From Clostridium aquiflavi (GTDB lineage: Bacteria; Bacillota; Clostridia; Clostridiales; Clostridiaceae): 64,000 nt of DNA. The notes beneath the pieces were generated by a model. The model made no database searches. It saw only the letters and a list, made by a program, of their open reading frames with translations, and was not told where the DNA came from. Position numbers and translations under genes: made by a program. The stretch is taken from NCBI RefSeq assembly GCF_031344075.1, contig NZ_JAVJAN010000014.1:22166-86165 (forward strand), read 5' to 3'. Shown piece by piece: positions 1 through 8,705 of the stretch; position 1 is the first letter of the stretch, and each line of letters opens with the position of its first letter.

Positions 1-493
1 ATAATATATGCATTCCAAATGCACTATCTACTTTAGGACTTTCTAATACTCCTGCATCTATCATTGCTTTTGCTCCTCCCAGACCTTCTTCGTCTGGTTG
101 AAACATAAGTTTAACTGTTCCTTCTAGTTCATCTTCTTTTTCCTTTAATAACTTGGCAGCACCTAATAACATTGCTGTATGGGTGTCATGACCACAAGTA
201 TGAGCACATTGTGTCTTTGAAGAAAATTTTAATCCACTTTCTTCTTTCATTGGCAAAGCATCCATATCAGCTCTTAACAATATTACTTTTCCGTTTCTTT
301 TTCCTCCTATTGTTGCCACTATTCCACTCTTGCATATTTCTTCTGGACTACATCCTATTTCTTTAAGTTTTTCTATTACATATTCTTTAGTTATAGGTAA
401 TTCATTTCCAAGTTCCGCATTTTCATGTAAAAACCTTCTATTTTTTATTATTTCTTCTTCAATTTCCTTTGATCTTTCAAAAAATCCACACAT
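1..493 (-). CDS. M20-family amidohydrolase, N-terminal part (cut by window edge)
   Basis: The gene runs off the left edge, so only about 164 N-terminal residues are visible. The start is the ATG at 493-491, with a GAGGTG ribosome site just upstream. The visible part has the M20D (HipO / N-acyl-amino-acid or IAA-amino-acid hydrolase) pattern: LRADMDALP near residue 74, the metal-binding CGHDTHTAMLLGAA near 97, and FQPDEEG (usually QPAEE) near 130. The family removes acyl groups from amino acids or small peptides with a two-metal centre; the substrate cannot be told from this fragment. There is no signal peptide, so it is cytoplasmic. The C-terminal half lies outside the window. Confidence 0.85.
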   Translation of the reverse strand, partial: MCGFFERSKEIEEEIIKNRRFLHENAELGNELPITKEYVIEKLKEIGCSPEEICKSGIVATIGGKRNGKVILLRADMDALPMKEESGLKFSSKTQCAHTCGHDTHTAMLLGAAKLLKEKEDELEGTVKLMFQPDEEGLGGAKAMIDAGVLESPKVDSAFGMHIL

Positions 494-696
494 ATTTATA
501 CACCTCTACTACTTTATTATTTAAAAATTTAATCTTATTATATGTATTTTTATAATAAACTATATTAGTTTCTAATACTTTCTATAAATAAACCTTATGA
601 TAACATTACGAAAGTATTATCATGTGATTTAAAGTTTCCACTTAACATACAATTTATCTAAATAAGCTTTATTAAAAATCTATTTATTATATACAT

Positions 697-1161
697 TTAA
701 ATATATTCTATATTATTTTTTTCACACCAATCAATAGCTAATTTGTATTCAGTATTTTCTCTATAATCATACCATTCACTAAGATGTTCAATATTTTCAA
801 TATATTCTCTTAGTTTACGTAATGAATATTTTTCTTGTAATTCTTCTAATTTCTTATCTTTAAAGTTTTCATCATCTAAAGACTTACAAAAATCTATCAT
901 CATTCCATATTCATTTATCTCATCTTCATTTGGTAATTGAATATAGTCTTCAAAGTTTTCCTTTAAATCATGCAAACAGATTATTAATTCCCTTTCCCAC
1001 TCCTCAAAATTTTCAAGATTGTTAATATCATCTGCTTTATAATTTGAAGTACTTTCATCTTCTAAATATATAATTACACCTGTTTTTTTATTGTAATAAT
1101 GACTCAATAATTCTCCTTCAAATTCTATTGCCTCTATTACATCACTTAAATTTACTTGCAT
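697..1161 (-). CDS. UPF0158 family protein
   Basis: A 154-residue acidic protein without membrane segments. It resembles UPF0158: an N-terminal VIEAIEFEGELLSHYYNKKTG segment containing a YYN(K)KTG turn, and a C-terminal segment ending LAIDWCEKNNIEYI, which matches the family's usual AIEWCEENGI-type ending. The function of the family is unknown. It stands alone between the amidohydrolase and the HAD phosphatase, with about 200 bases free on each side, so it is probably monocistronic. Family assignment is by pattern recognition. Confidence 0.7.
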   Translation of the reverse strand: MQVNLSDVIEAIEFEGELLSHYYNKKTGVIIYLEDESTSNYKADDINNLENFEEWERELIICLHDLKENFEDYIQLPNEDEINEYGMMIDFCKSLDDENFKDKKLEELQEKYSLRKLREYIENIEHLSEWYDYRENTEYKLAIDWCEKNNIEYI

Positions 1162-1320
1162 GTTTTTACCTCTTCAATTATATTTTAAGTTAATACTTTT
1201 ATGTAAAGTATATTATACTCTAGCTTGATTACATAAAACATTTATTATTATAATCATTACACTTTTGTTTGTAATTCATACCATTCTTCTTATTTAAGTT
1301 AAATTATTAATATAAGAAGA

Positions 1321-1347
1321 TCTGCATCAAATTCATTTTGATACAGA
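1321..1347 (-). terminator. Rho-independent terminator of the HAD gene
   Basis: Read on the minus strand, an 11-bp stem (TCTGTATCAAA with TTTGATGCAGA, one G-U pair) closes a 5-base loop and is followed by TCTTCTTATATT. It lies 14 bases past the HAD stop codon. Confidence 0.7.
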
Positions 1348-1360
1348 CCCTAAATCAAAT

Positions 1361-2242
1361 CTATTTAATCATATTATCCATTTCATTATTAAGAACATTG
1401 TGAATAGCTTTTGCAACACCAAAATTATCATTACTATCTGTTATGTATTTAGCTATATCCTTAACTTCTGGTATTGCATTTTTCATAGCAACACTTTCTT
1501 CAAATATTTCAAACATTGAGTAGTCATTAAAACTATCTCCAAGAATCATAACATTCTTTATGTCTATATCCATTTTTTTAGCTACTTGTTCTAAAATGAT
1601 TCCTTTTTGAGCATTTAAATCAGTTATTTCTATATTGTCATCAAATGATGATGATATTGCGAGTCCTTCAAGCTTTCCAATAGTCTTTTTCATTTTATCT
1701 ATTAGCTCTACATCTTTATGAAATGCTACAAATTTTCTTACTTCTATTCCATCTTTAAAAAATTTTTCTACATCTTCAATATATTTTAAACTTGTAAAAA
1801 ATCCTTCTTTTTCTGCCATTTTTCTAGCTTCATCTTCTGTTAAGTTAGGATTAAAAGTCAAAGTTCTAAACACAACCTCTTGAAGTGCCTCTTCTCTTGT
1901 AGATGTAGTAAATACACCTTTATCCGTAAATATACGCGCTGGTAATTTATTTTCATCTAATATCTCTATTATTTGTTTTACATACTTTTCGTTTATATTT
2001 ATTACCTTTAAAATATTACCATCTTCATCTCTATACTCTGCTCCATTAGAAAGAATACATTGACATTTTATATTATGCTTATCTAATATGCCTTTAACAC
2101 TATCGTACTCTCTACCTGTAGATATTGTAAATATTATTCCAGCCTCTTCTGCTTTTCTAATTGCATCAACTGTTTCTTCATCTATATCATGGTTATTATT
2201 TAATAAAGTACCATCCATATCTGATGCTATAAGTTTTATCAT
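1361..2242 (-). CDS. Cof-type HAD-IIB phosphatase
   Basis: A cytoplasmic sugar-phosphate/nucleotide-type phosphatase of the Cof/YidA group. Visible HAD motifs: DMDGTLL at the N-terminus (catalytic Asp nucleophile), TISTGRE near residue 40 (motif II Thr/Ser) and ILGDSFNDYSMFE near 235 (motif IV, Mg2+ binding). The central region is the C2B cap typical of the group. The start is the ATG at 2242, eight bases after GGAG; the longer GTG start at 2251 overlaps that ribosome site and is unlikely. The substrate is not predictable, as the family is promiscuous. Single gene with its own terminator. Confidence 0.88.
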   Translation of the reverse strand: MIKLIASDMDGTLLNNNHDIDEETVDAIRKAEEAGIIFTISTGREYDSVKGILDKHNIKCQCILSNGAEYRDEDGNILKVININEKYVKQIIEILDENKLPARIFTDKGVFTTSTREEALQEVVFRTLTFNPNLTEDEARKMAEKEGFFTSLKYIEDVEKFFKDGIEVRKFVAFHKDVELIDKMKKTIGKLEGLAISSSFDDNIEITDLNAQKGIILEQVAKKMDIDIKNVMILGDSFNDYSMFEIFEESVAMKNAIPEVKDIAKYITDSNDNFGVAKAIHNVLNNEMDNMIK

Positions 2243-2365
2243 TAGAATCACTCCATTCTCAATATAGTTTATTATCCTTAATATATAGTATCATGTATTC
2301 TGCATAAAATTATATAATAATTAAAATTTTTCTTACTATATTAAAATTGTCTTCTAAATTTAAGT

Positions 2366-4126
2366 CTATTTAAGAGTCTTCTGTATATCTGATATTATTA
2401 TCTCTTCAGTTAGGTGATAACGTTCATATAGCTCTTCTAATGGTACACTGTCAGTAAATTCTTTTGAAGCACCAAAGTTTAGTACTTTCATTTCTTTATC
2501 TCCATAGAACCTTGAAATTTTTTCTCCAAATCCCCCATCAAGTATTCCATCTTCTAATGTTATTACTAGCTTATGATTATCTAATAATTCATTTAATAGA
2601 TCTTTATCTATTCCACTTATGAATCTAGGATTAATTAATGTAGCATTTATTCCTGTTGATTCTTTTAATCTCTTTTGTACCTTTTCTCCAAGATCATAGA
2701 AACTTCCAAGAGCAATGATTGCTACTTCATTTCCATCTTTAACCTTCTTATAAGTGTTTAACTTATCAAAGTTAGGTTCAATTTTAACTCCGCTTGATAC
2801 TACAGTCATATTTGGAACACGTATTGCTACTGGATATTTATCTTGTTCTATTCCCCATTCCATCATTGCAATATATTCTTCTTTGTTTGTTGGTGCAAGA
2901 TATACTATATTAGGAATATTAGATATTAATGGTATATCAAATATTCCAAGATGTGTTACATCTCCACCACTTATGCCTCCACCATGAACCATAATAAGTG
3001 CCGAATTATTATTTATAGCAAGATCTTGAGATAATTGATCATAAGTTCTTTGGATAAATGAACTTACAAAAGATGCAACTGGCTTGCCTCCTTGTGATGC
3101 TATTCCTGATGCCAGTGCTATAGCATGTTCCTCTGCTATTCCAACATCTATAAATTGATCTTTAAATTCATGTCTAAATGAACTTAAACCTACTGAAGCT
3201 GGGGTAGCAGCTGTTATTGCTACAATACTGCTATCTTTTCTTGCTTTTTGTGATAAAATTTCTCCTGCAATATTTCCATATGTCTCACTAGCACTTTTCA
3301 CTAAAGATTCTTTGGTTTTTAAGTCAAATGGCATTACCCAATGAAAAGCTTCTTTGTTTTGCATTGCATCTTCATATCCTTTTCCTTTAACTGTATGCAT
3401 ATGAACTACAACTGGATGATCTATATCTTTAACTTTTGAAAATGTTTCAATTAATGATTCAATATCATTTCCATCTTTAACATAATGATAATCAAATCCT
3501 AAAGATTTAAAAAAATTATTTTCTGCTTTTCCATTAGTTTTACGAAGTAAAGCTAAATTTTGATAAAGTCCACCATAATTTTCTGCTATAGACATATCAT
3601 TATCATTTACAAGTATTATTATATTTTTTCCTGATGCAGATGCATTATTTAAGCCTTCATAAGCTTCTCCCCCACTTAAAGATCCATCACCTATAACAGC
3701 TATAATATTTTCCGTATTTCCCTTTACATCACGTGCTTTTGCCAATCCACACGCTAAACTAATTGAAGTTGATGTATGCCCCACTGTAAAGAAATCATAT
3801 TCACTTTCATTTTGTGAAGTATATCCTGTAACACTTTTATATTCATCTGGATTTGTAAATGCATTTTTTCTTCCAGTTAAAATTTTATGTGTATATGATT
3901 GATGTGAAACATCATAAACAATCTTATCTATTGGTGAATTAAATACACAATGAAGTGCTATTGTTGCTTCAACCATACCTAAGTTTGATCCAAAGTGTCC
4001 ACCAGTCTTACTTACTCTTGTTATTAAAATTTCTCTTATTTCATTAGATAATAATTTTAATTCCTCATTATTAAGTCCTTTTAAGTCTTTTGGCTCATTA
4101 ATTCTATTTAAAATATTCAATGACAT
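2366..4126 (-). CDS. dxs: 1-deoxy-D-xylulose-5-phosphate synthase (short form)
   Basis: A thiamine-diphosphate enzyme that condenses pyruvate and glyceraldehyde 3-phosphate to DXP, the entry to the MEP isoprenoid path (also a thiamine and pyridoxal precursor). Signatures in order: GGHFGSNLG (~42), DVSHQSYTHKILTGR (~72), VGHTSTSIS (~115), IGDGSLSGGEAYEGLNNA with NDNDMS (ThDP/Mg2+ motif, ~145-180), and GIAEEHAIALASG (~330, catalytic Glu). At 586 residues it is shorter than the usual ~620. It is therefore probably the short clostridial paralogue rather than the housekeeping copy; this is an inference. The ATG follows AGGAGG. It is transcribed alone and divergently from a MerR regulator, from a promoter of MerR-activated shape, which suggests induction by a small-molecule or stress signal. 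Confidence 0.85.
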   Translation of the reverse strand: MSLNILNRINEPKDLKGLNNEELKLLSNEIREILITRVSKTGGHFGSNLGMVEATIALHCVFNSPIDKIVYDVSHQSYTHKILTGRKNAFTNPDEYKSVTGYTSQNESEYDFFTVGHTSTSISLACGLAKARDVKGNTENIIAVIGDGSLSGGEAYEGLNNASASGKNIIILVNDNDMSIAENYGGLYQNLALLRKTNGKAENNFFKSLGFDYHYVKDGNDIESLIETFSKVKDIDHPVVVHMHTVKGKGYEDAMQNKEAFHWVMPFDLKTKESLVKSASETYGNIAGEILSQKARKDSSIVAITAATPASVGLSSFRHEFKDQFIDVGIAEEHAIALASGIASQGGKPVASFVSSFIQRTYDQLSQDLAINNNSALIMVHGGGISGGDVTHLGIFDIPLISNIPNIVYLAPTNKEEYIAMMEWGIEQDKYPVAIRVPNMTVVSSGVKIEPNFDKLNTYKKVKDGNEVAIIALGSFYDLGEKVQKRLKESTGINATLINPRFISGIDKDLLNELLDNHKLVITLEDGILDGGFGEKISRFYGDKEMKVLNFGASKEFTDSVPLEELYERYHLTEEIIISDIQKTLK

Positions 4127-4182
4127 ACTAATGCCTCCTAATTTTTTTAAGTTTTAAAGCAGTAATGCTTGCTATGTTGATT

Positions 4183-4213
4183 AGTATAAAACTTAGAGTT
4201 AACTCTAAGTCAA
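4183..4213 (-). promoter_or_regulatory. dxs promoter with MerR-type 19-bp spacer and 20-bp palindrome
   Basis: On the minus strand TTGACT (4213-4208) and TATACT (4188-4183) are separated by 19 bp. The perfect palindrome ACTTAGAGTTAACTCTAAGT (4191-4210) covers the spacer. An over-long spacer carrying a dyad is the hallmark of promoters activated by DNA twisting by MerR proteins. Confidence 0.8.
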
Positions 4214-4250
4214 TAGATAATTTCTAATAATTATTTTTTCTAACTTTTTC

Positions 4251-4281
4251 TTTACTTAGAGTTGACTCTAATTGGTATAAT
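4251..4281 (+). promoter_or_regulatory. Promoter of the MerR gene with 19-bp spacer and dyad
   Basis: TTTACT (4251-4256) and TATAAT (4276-4281) are 19 bp apart. The spacer region holds TTAGAGT-TG-ACTCTAA (4256-4271), the same half-sites as in the divergent dxs promoter. This indicates autoregulation by the MerR protein. Confidence 0.8.
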
Positions 4282-4312
4282 ATAATATCACTTATTTTTA
4301 GGAGGTAACATA

Positions 4313-4687
4313 ATGCCATATACTATTAAAGAAGTAGCTGAAAAATATAACTTATCAGTTCATACTCTTCGCTATTATGAAAAAGAAGGTTTACTTCCAT
4401 TTATTGAACGTAATAAACAGGGTAATAGAATTTTTAGTGATAAGGACTTGGAATGGCTTAATATAATATGTTGTTTAAAAAATACTAATATGCCAATAGC
4501 TAAAATCAAAGAATACGTTGATTTATGCATAGAAGGTCCTGAAACCATTTGTAAGCGTGAAGATATACTTTTAAGACATAAAAAATATATAGAAAGTGAA
4601 ATAGAAAATTTTAATTCATATCTTAGAGTTGTAGATAATAAGATAAATCATTATATTAAAGAACAAAAGTCTATAATTTGTAAGTAA
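4313..4687 (+). CDS. MerR-family transcriptional regulator
   Basis: A 124-residue regulator. It has an N-terminal winged helix (YTIKEVAEKYNLSVHTLRYYEKEGLLP, residues 3-29; RYYEKEGLL is diagnostic), an NRIF/DLEWL wing, and a C-terminal dimerisation helix (about 78-120). It belongs to the short group that includes AdhR/NmlR-like regulators. Cysteines near 52-53 and two near the end could be effector or redox residues, but there is no metal-site pattern typical of MerR, CueR or ZntR. The start has AGGAGG five to six bases upstream. The twin dyads between it and dxs make dxs its likely target as well as itself. Confidence 0.88.
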   Translation: MPYTIKEVAEKYNLSVHTLRYYEKEGLLPFIERNKQGNRIFSDKDLEWLNIICCLKNTNMPIAKIKEYVDLCIEGPETICKREDILLRHKKYIESEIENFNSYLRVVDNKINHYIKEQKSIICK

Positions 4688-4760
4688 AAGTATAGATTTT
4701 TTTCTAAATATAATTTAAATGTTAAAATTGAGAAAATAGTTTAATTATTAGTTTAGCTAT

Positions 4761-4806
4761 AAAAATCCACGATAATATAATCAAAACATTACCGCGGATT
4801 TTATAG
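4761..4806. repeat. Palindromic 3'-end element G (outer stem only)
   Basis: AAAAATCCACG (4761-4771) pairs with CGCGGATTTT (4793-4802) around a 21-base AT-rich loop and is followed by ATAG. It lies between the convergent MerR and yjeM genes and probably terminates both. It is one of six related elements in the window (the others start at 8521, 16051, 31926, 42825 and 59333). Confidence 0.6.
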
Positions 4807-4807
4807 T

Positions 4808-6319
4808 TTATTCTAAAAAATCATCTTTATTTTTCTTTTCATAGCTGCCATACATTAACCACGCAACTACTGAGAAGATTAAGGGGCCAGCTACACTCCA
4901 AATTGTTGTTTGCATATCCCCTTCTATAGCTGGCTGTATTATACAAAATAAATTAGCGAGTCCTACTGTTAAAACAACTATACAAGTCCAAAAATTTGCA
5001 ATTCCTTGAGTTTTGAACACTACGAATGGTTTATTGATTTCTGTTTTCTTCTTAAAATACGGGAATGCAAGAGCTATGAACACATATGGCAGTGTCATAG
5101 CTACGTTAGTCATGGAAACAAGTATATTGAAGAATGCAGCCATTGAGCTTCCTCCAAAAGCTACCAATCCTATCATTACACAAACTATGGTAGCTTGAAT
5201 CCACATAGCATTAATAGGCAATCCGTGTTTAGTTTCTCCAATTTTTCCAGGCCATAATTTAGTAGGTGTGCCTTCAATTATCTGCTTTAATGGTGAATAC
5301 ATAAGTGTAAAAAATGCGCCGGATAATGCTAGAAACATTGAAAGTCCAACATATCTTGCAACCCCCTTACCTAAAACTATAGCCATGTTCTCGCTTGCTC
5401 CAAAAGCTGTACCAAGTGAATATCCCAGATTAGACATAACTATATAACTTGCATTTCCCAGATTAACTTCCTTAATCCCCATTACACTTTCCCAATTAGT
5501 AAATACACCAATGAACAGTATTCCTAATGAATATCCTACTGAGATTATAGCTGCTGAAATAAGAATTCCTTTGGGAAAAATTTTTTCTGGCTTTTCAGTT
5601 TGATCAACTAATCCACCCACAGCCTCTATTCCTCCATAAGCGAATAGAGCATATACTACAAATGCTAACGAAGCAATTATATCTCCAATATATTTAGGAT
5701 TTGGCGTTTGTGTAAATGATTTAACTCCTTCAATTGGCTCAGCTAAATTTCCATGGTTCCCTAAAAATACTGCTATAGCACCAGTCCAAAGGAATATATT
5801 CAATAATAAAACTGCTGTTCCACCTAATGATGTTACTTTCTTTATCTTATCCATCCCTTTGGTTGATGTATAAGTTACTACTAGTATCCATATAATTCCT
5901 AAAACTCCCAAAACTTGTGGTCCTTGAATACCAAATAAAGCCCAGCTTTGTGTTGTATCTTTTCCGAATATAGCATTTGATACTGGAATCCACATACCAG
6001 ATGCAACGTTAACCATCCAAGTTACATAAGAAAAATACCACATAAATGTTCCTATGAATGCGAATCTTGGTCCAATGGATTTCTTCATCCATGAATAGAT
6101 TCCACCTTTTTCATCCTTAAAAGCAGAACCAAATTCAGCTACCATTAATGCAAACGGAACAAAAAAGGTTATTCCTGAAAAAATGTACCAAGGAATAGCT
6201 GCATAACCCATCTTGTAAAATGATCTTGGAATATTGTTAAATCCATAAACAGATGTAAAAATCATTAATATCAAAGGTACCAAGGTTAATTTTTTTGTTG
6301 ATTTTACGCTTGACTTCAT
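4808..6319 (-). CDS. yjeM: YjeM-like amino-acid permease (APC superfamily)
   Basis: A 503-residue inner-membrane protein with about 12 hydrophobic segments. The N-terminal stretch LTLVPLILMIFTSVYGFNNI, the GGIYSWMKKSIGPRFAFIGTFMWY motif (about residues 71-94) and the length match E. coli YjeM, placed in the glutamate/GABA-type antiporter branch of the APC superfamily. The substrate has not been shown for YjeM. The first APC helix has the usual unwound Gly-containing segment (MIFTSVYGFNN). AGGAGG precedes the ATG. It stands alone; about 265 bases separate it from the lysine riboswitch of the divergent lysP gene. Confidence 0.85.
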   Translation of the reverse strand: MKSSVKSTKKLTLVPLILMIFTSVYGFNNIPRSFYKMGYAAIPWYIFSGITFFVPFALMVAEFGSAFKDEKGGIYSWMKKSIGPRFAFIGTFMWYFSYVTWMVNVASGMWIPVSNAIFGKDTTQSWALFGIQGPQVLGVLGIIWILVVTYTSTKGMDKIKKVTSLGGTAVLLLNIFLWTGAIAVFLGNHGNLAEPIEGVKSFTQTPNPKYIGDIIASLAFVVYALFAYGGIEAVGGLVDQTEKPEKIFPKGILISAAIISVGYSLGILFIGVFTNWESVMGIKEVNLGNASYIVMSNLGYSLGTAFGASENMAIVLGKGVARYVGLSMFLALSGAFFTLMYSPLKQIIEGTPTKLWPGKIGETKHGLPINAMWIQATIVCVMIGLVAFGGSSMAAFFNILVSMTNVAMTLPYVFIALAFPYFKKKTEINKPFVVFKTQGIANFWTCIVVLTVGLANLFCIIQPAIEGDMQTTIWSVAGPLIFSVVAWLMYGSYEKKNKDDFLE

Positions 6320-6528
6320 TTTTTTCCTCCTTATTTTAAATTTGTTAAATATTTTCTTTCATATTTTCTAAACTGTTGTTTTATTTCAATTACAACAACA
6401 ATACTTTTTCCATATTACATTATTTTTATGTATCAACTCTAATAACTAAATTGCACCACATAGAATTCATATAACTAAGAAGAAAAATCTCTCAATATTA
6501 TTATATAATGTAAATACATTATTTTTTA

Positions 6529-6557
6529 TTGACTTATTTATAATTTTACGCCATAAT
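6529..6557 (+). promoter_or_regulatory. Promoter of the lysine riboswitch / lysP unit
   Basis: TTGACT (6529-6534), 17-bp spacer, CATAAT (6552-6557). The predicted start is about 25 bases before the aptamer. Confidence 0.65.
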
Positions 6558-6586
6558 TATGTATGAATTAAAAAGTAAATAACTTA

Positions 6587-6750
6587 GATAGAGGCGCGAA
6601 ATTTAATAGTAGTATTATGGAGGTAAGCTCAATGAAGTAATACGAAAGGAACTTTCGCCGAAGTAAATAGTTGATTGCTTTCATGCTATTTACTGGTCTT
6701 ATGTAAAATATATATAAGACTGTCACAAATTATTTTGTGGAGAGCTATTT
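6587..6750 (+). ncRNA. Lysine riboswitch aptamer (L box)
   Basis: All conserved blocks of the L box occur in order: GATAGAGGCGCGAA (6587-6600), TATGGAGG (~6616), AAAGGAACTTTCGCCGAAGT (6644-6663), a CTATTTACTGGTCTTAT...ATAAGACTGTCAC arm (6686-6725) and TGGAGAGCTATTT closing P1 (6738-6750). GATAG pairs with CTATT. The RNA binds lysine and normally stops transcription when lysine is abundant. It sits 277 bases upstream of lysP, and the terminator at 6806 supplies the off-state. Confidence 0.96.
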
Positions 6751-6805
6751 TCAATGGAAATTTACGATATTGTAATATTTATTTAAATATACAACTTTCG
6801 TATTT

Positions 6806-6836
6806 ATGTCATGAGTATATGCTCATGGCATTTTTT
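6806..6836 (+). terminator. Riboswitch-controlled terminator
   Basis: A 10-bp stem (ATGTCATGAG with CTCATGGCAT, one G-U pair) with a 6-base loop runs straight into TTTTTT. It lies between the lysine aptamer and lysP and is the expected expression platform. Confidence 0.9.
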
Positions 6837-6846
6837 ATTGTTTAAA

Positions 6847-6962
6847 GCACATAAAAAAATCGCCAAGGCCACTGTGGAAACGTCGATTTTTTAGCCATGC
6901 ACCCTTTCCAAACGCAGTGCAGGAATAATGGTGCGGCATTGGTCTATTATTTTTTCATGTGC
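6847..6962. repeat. 116-bp imperfect palindromic element between riboswitch and lysP
   Basis: The outer arms GCACATAAAAAAAT (6847-6860) and ATTATTTTTTCATGTGC (6946-6962) are complementary with one bulged base. Inside are AAAAAATCG/CGATTTTTT (6854-6862 with 6884-6892) and GCCATGCACC/GGTGCGGC (6894-6903 with 6930-6937). It is more GC-rich than its surroundings. It looks like a MITE-type insertion or a structured RNA segment in the lysP leader. I do not recognise the family. Confidence 0.6.
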
Positions 6963-7026
6963 CTAAATCTTTATATTATCTTAGTTACTTACTTATGGAA
7001 ATTTAAACCATAAGGAGGATAAAAAA

Positions 7027-8496
7027 ATGAGTGAAGAAAAAAATGAATTAAAAAGAAGTTTAAAAGCAAGACACTTAAACATGATAGCAATAGGTGGTTC
7101 TATTGGTACTGGTATATTTCTTGCAATGGGTGATACCTTACATGTAGCTGGACCCGGCGGTGCATTGGTAGCTTATGGATTAGTTGGCATCATGGTATAC
7201 TTTTTAATAACTAGCTTGGGAGAAATGGCAACTTATATGCCAATTGCTGGCTCTTTTAGTTCCTATGCTAATAAATTTATTGATCCAGCACTTGGATTTG
7301 CCCTTGGATGGAACTATTGGTACAACTGGGCTATAACAATAGCAGCAGAAATGGTTGCCGGTTCTTTAATTATGAAGTATTGGTTTCCAAATGTAAATGC
7401 ATTATTCTGGAGTATATTATTTTTAACAATAATAGTAGGTTTAAACATTTTATCATCAAAAGCATATGGTGAATCAGAATTTTGGTTTGCTGGAGTTAAA
7501 GTAGTTACAGTTCTTATATTTTTAGTAATAGGTGTTTTAATGATTTTAGGTATAATGGGTGGAAATGAAATAGGATTTCATAACTATACTATAGCTGATG
7601 GTCCATTTCATGGAGGTATTAAGTCTATATTTTCTATATTCTTAATTGCAGGTTTTTCTTTTCAAGGAACTGAACTTATAGGAGTTGCTGCTGGTGAAAG
7701 TGAAAATCCTGAAAAAACTATACCCAAAGCTATACATTCAATATTTTGGAGAATATTAATATTTTACTTAGGAACAATAATTGTCTTAGGTGCTATAATA
7801 CCATTTACTAGTGCAGGACTTGATACAAGTCCCTTTACAATGGTATTTGAAAGAGCTGGTATAGCAGGAGCAGCTTCCTTAATGAATGCAGTTATATTAA
7901 CTTCTGTATTATCTGCTGGTAACTCTGGCATGTATGCATCAAGTAGAATGCTTTTTTCCATGGCTAAAGAGGGTATGGCCCCTAAAATATTTGCTAAAAC
8001 CAATAAAAAAGGAGTACCTGTAAATGCTGTACTTTTAACTACATTAATTGCTTCAGCTTGTTTTTTAACTGGTATATTTGCTGAAAGTACCGTTTATGTT
8101 TGGCTTGTTGCTGCATCTGGTCTTGCTGGATTTATAGCTTGGGTAGGTATAGCCATATGTCACTATAGATTTAGAAAAGCATTTATTCACCAAGGTAAGG
8201 ATTTAAAAAGTTTAAAATACAAAGCTATATTATATCCATTTGGACCTATATTAGCTTTAATAATGTGTACAATCATAATGTTGGGACAAGGCTACTCATG
8301 TATAAAACCCGATGGAATTGATTGGCAAGGTTTAATTGCATCTTATATAGGAATTCCCCTATTTCTTGCATTGTATATAGGTTATAAAATTAAACATAAA
8401 ACTAAAGTTATTTCTTTAGATGATGTTAATTTAAATTTCTCTGAAAATAATAATGATTTAGAGGAAGTTAAATTCAAAACATCAGAATCAGTATAA
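7027..8496 (+). CDS. lysP: Lysine-specific permease LysP
   Basis: A 489-residue APC-family permease with 12 membrane segments. The N-terminus (LKARHLNMIAIGGSIGTGIFLAMG, about 11-34) carries the substrate-binding GSIGTG turn. GPGGALVAYGLVGIMVYFLITSLGE and GFALGWNYWYNW are close to E. coli LysP. It imports lysine with protons across the cytoplasmic membrane. The lysine riboswitch upstream independently supports the substrate. The ribosome site is AAGGAGG before the ATG. It ends at palindromic element A, facing the nickel-type ABC operon. Confidence 0.93.
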   Translation: MSEEKNELKRSLKARHLNMIAIGGSIGTGIFLAMGDTLHVAGPGGALVAYGLVGIMVYFLITSLGEMATYMPIAGSFSSYANKFIDPALGFALGWNYWYNWAITIAAEMVAGSLIMKYWFPNVNALFWSILFLTIIVGLNILSSKAYGESEFWFAGVKVVTVLIFLVIGVLMILGIMGGNEIGFHNYTIADGPFHGGIKSIFSIFLIAGFSFQGTELIGVAAGESENPEKTIPKAIHSIFWRILIFYLGTIIVLGAIIPFTSAGLDTSPFTMVFERAGIAGAASLMNAVILTSVLSAGNSGMYASSRMLFSMAKEGMAPKIFAKTNKKGVPVNAVLLTTLIASACFLTGIFAESTVYVWLVAASGLAGFIAWVGIAICHYRFRKAFIHQGKDLKSLKYKAILYPFGPILALIMCTIIMLGQGYSCIKPDGIDWQGLIASYIGIPLFLALYIGYKIKHKTKVISLDDVNLNFSENNNDLEEVKFKTSESV

Positions 8497-8520
8497 TTGA
8501 CATAATAAAATTTAAATGTA

Positions 8521-8623
8521 AAAACCCACGGCTAAGTTTAATGAACTGCACCCTTTATAAAAACAGTTTTATTATTTTAACTGTCTACTATAAAGGAAGC
8601 ATATCATAATTAATCGTGGGTTT
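8521..8623. repeat. Nested palindromic 3'-end element A
   Basis: The outer stem AAACCCACG (8522-8530) pairs with CGTGGGTTT (8615-8623). Inside, TGAACTGCACCCTTTATA (~8541-8558) and a degenerate partner CTACTATAAAGGAAGCATATCA (8586 on, written here in parts CTACTATAAAGG and AAGCATATCA) flank another hairpin (ACAGTT...AACTGT). It lies between the convergent lysP and ABC-ATPase genes and probably terminates both. It belongs to the same family as the elements starting at 31926, 42825 and 59333. Confidence 0.6.
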
Positions 8624-8705
8624 CTTGTTTGATGCCATCATGACCTTTAAAATCCATCACCAAATAAATCAATTGTATCTAATTCTATAAAATATCTGTT
8701 GAACT

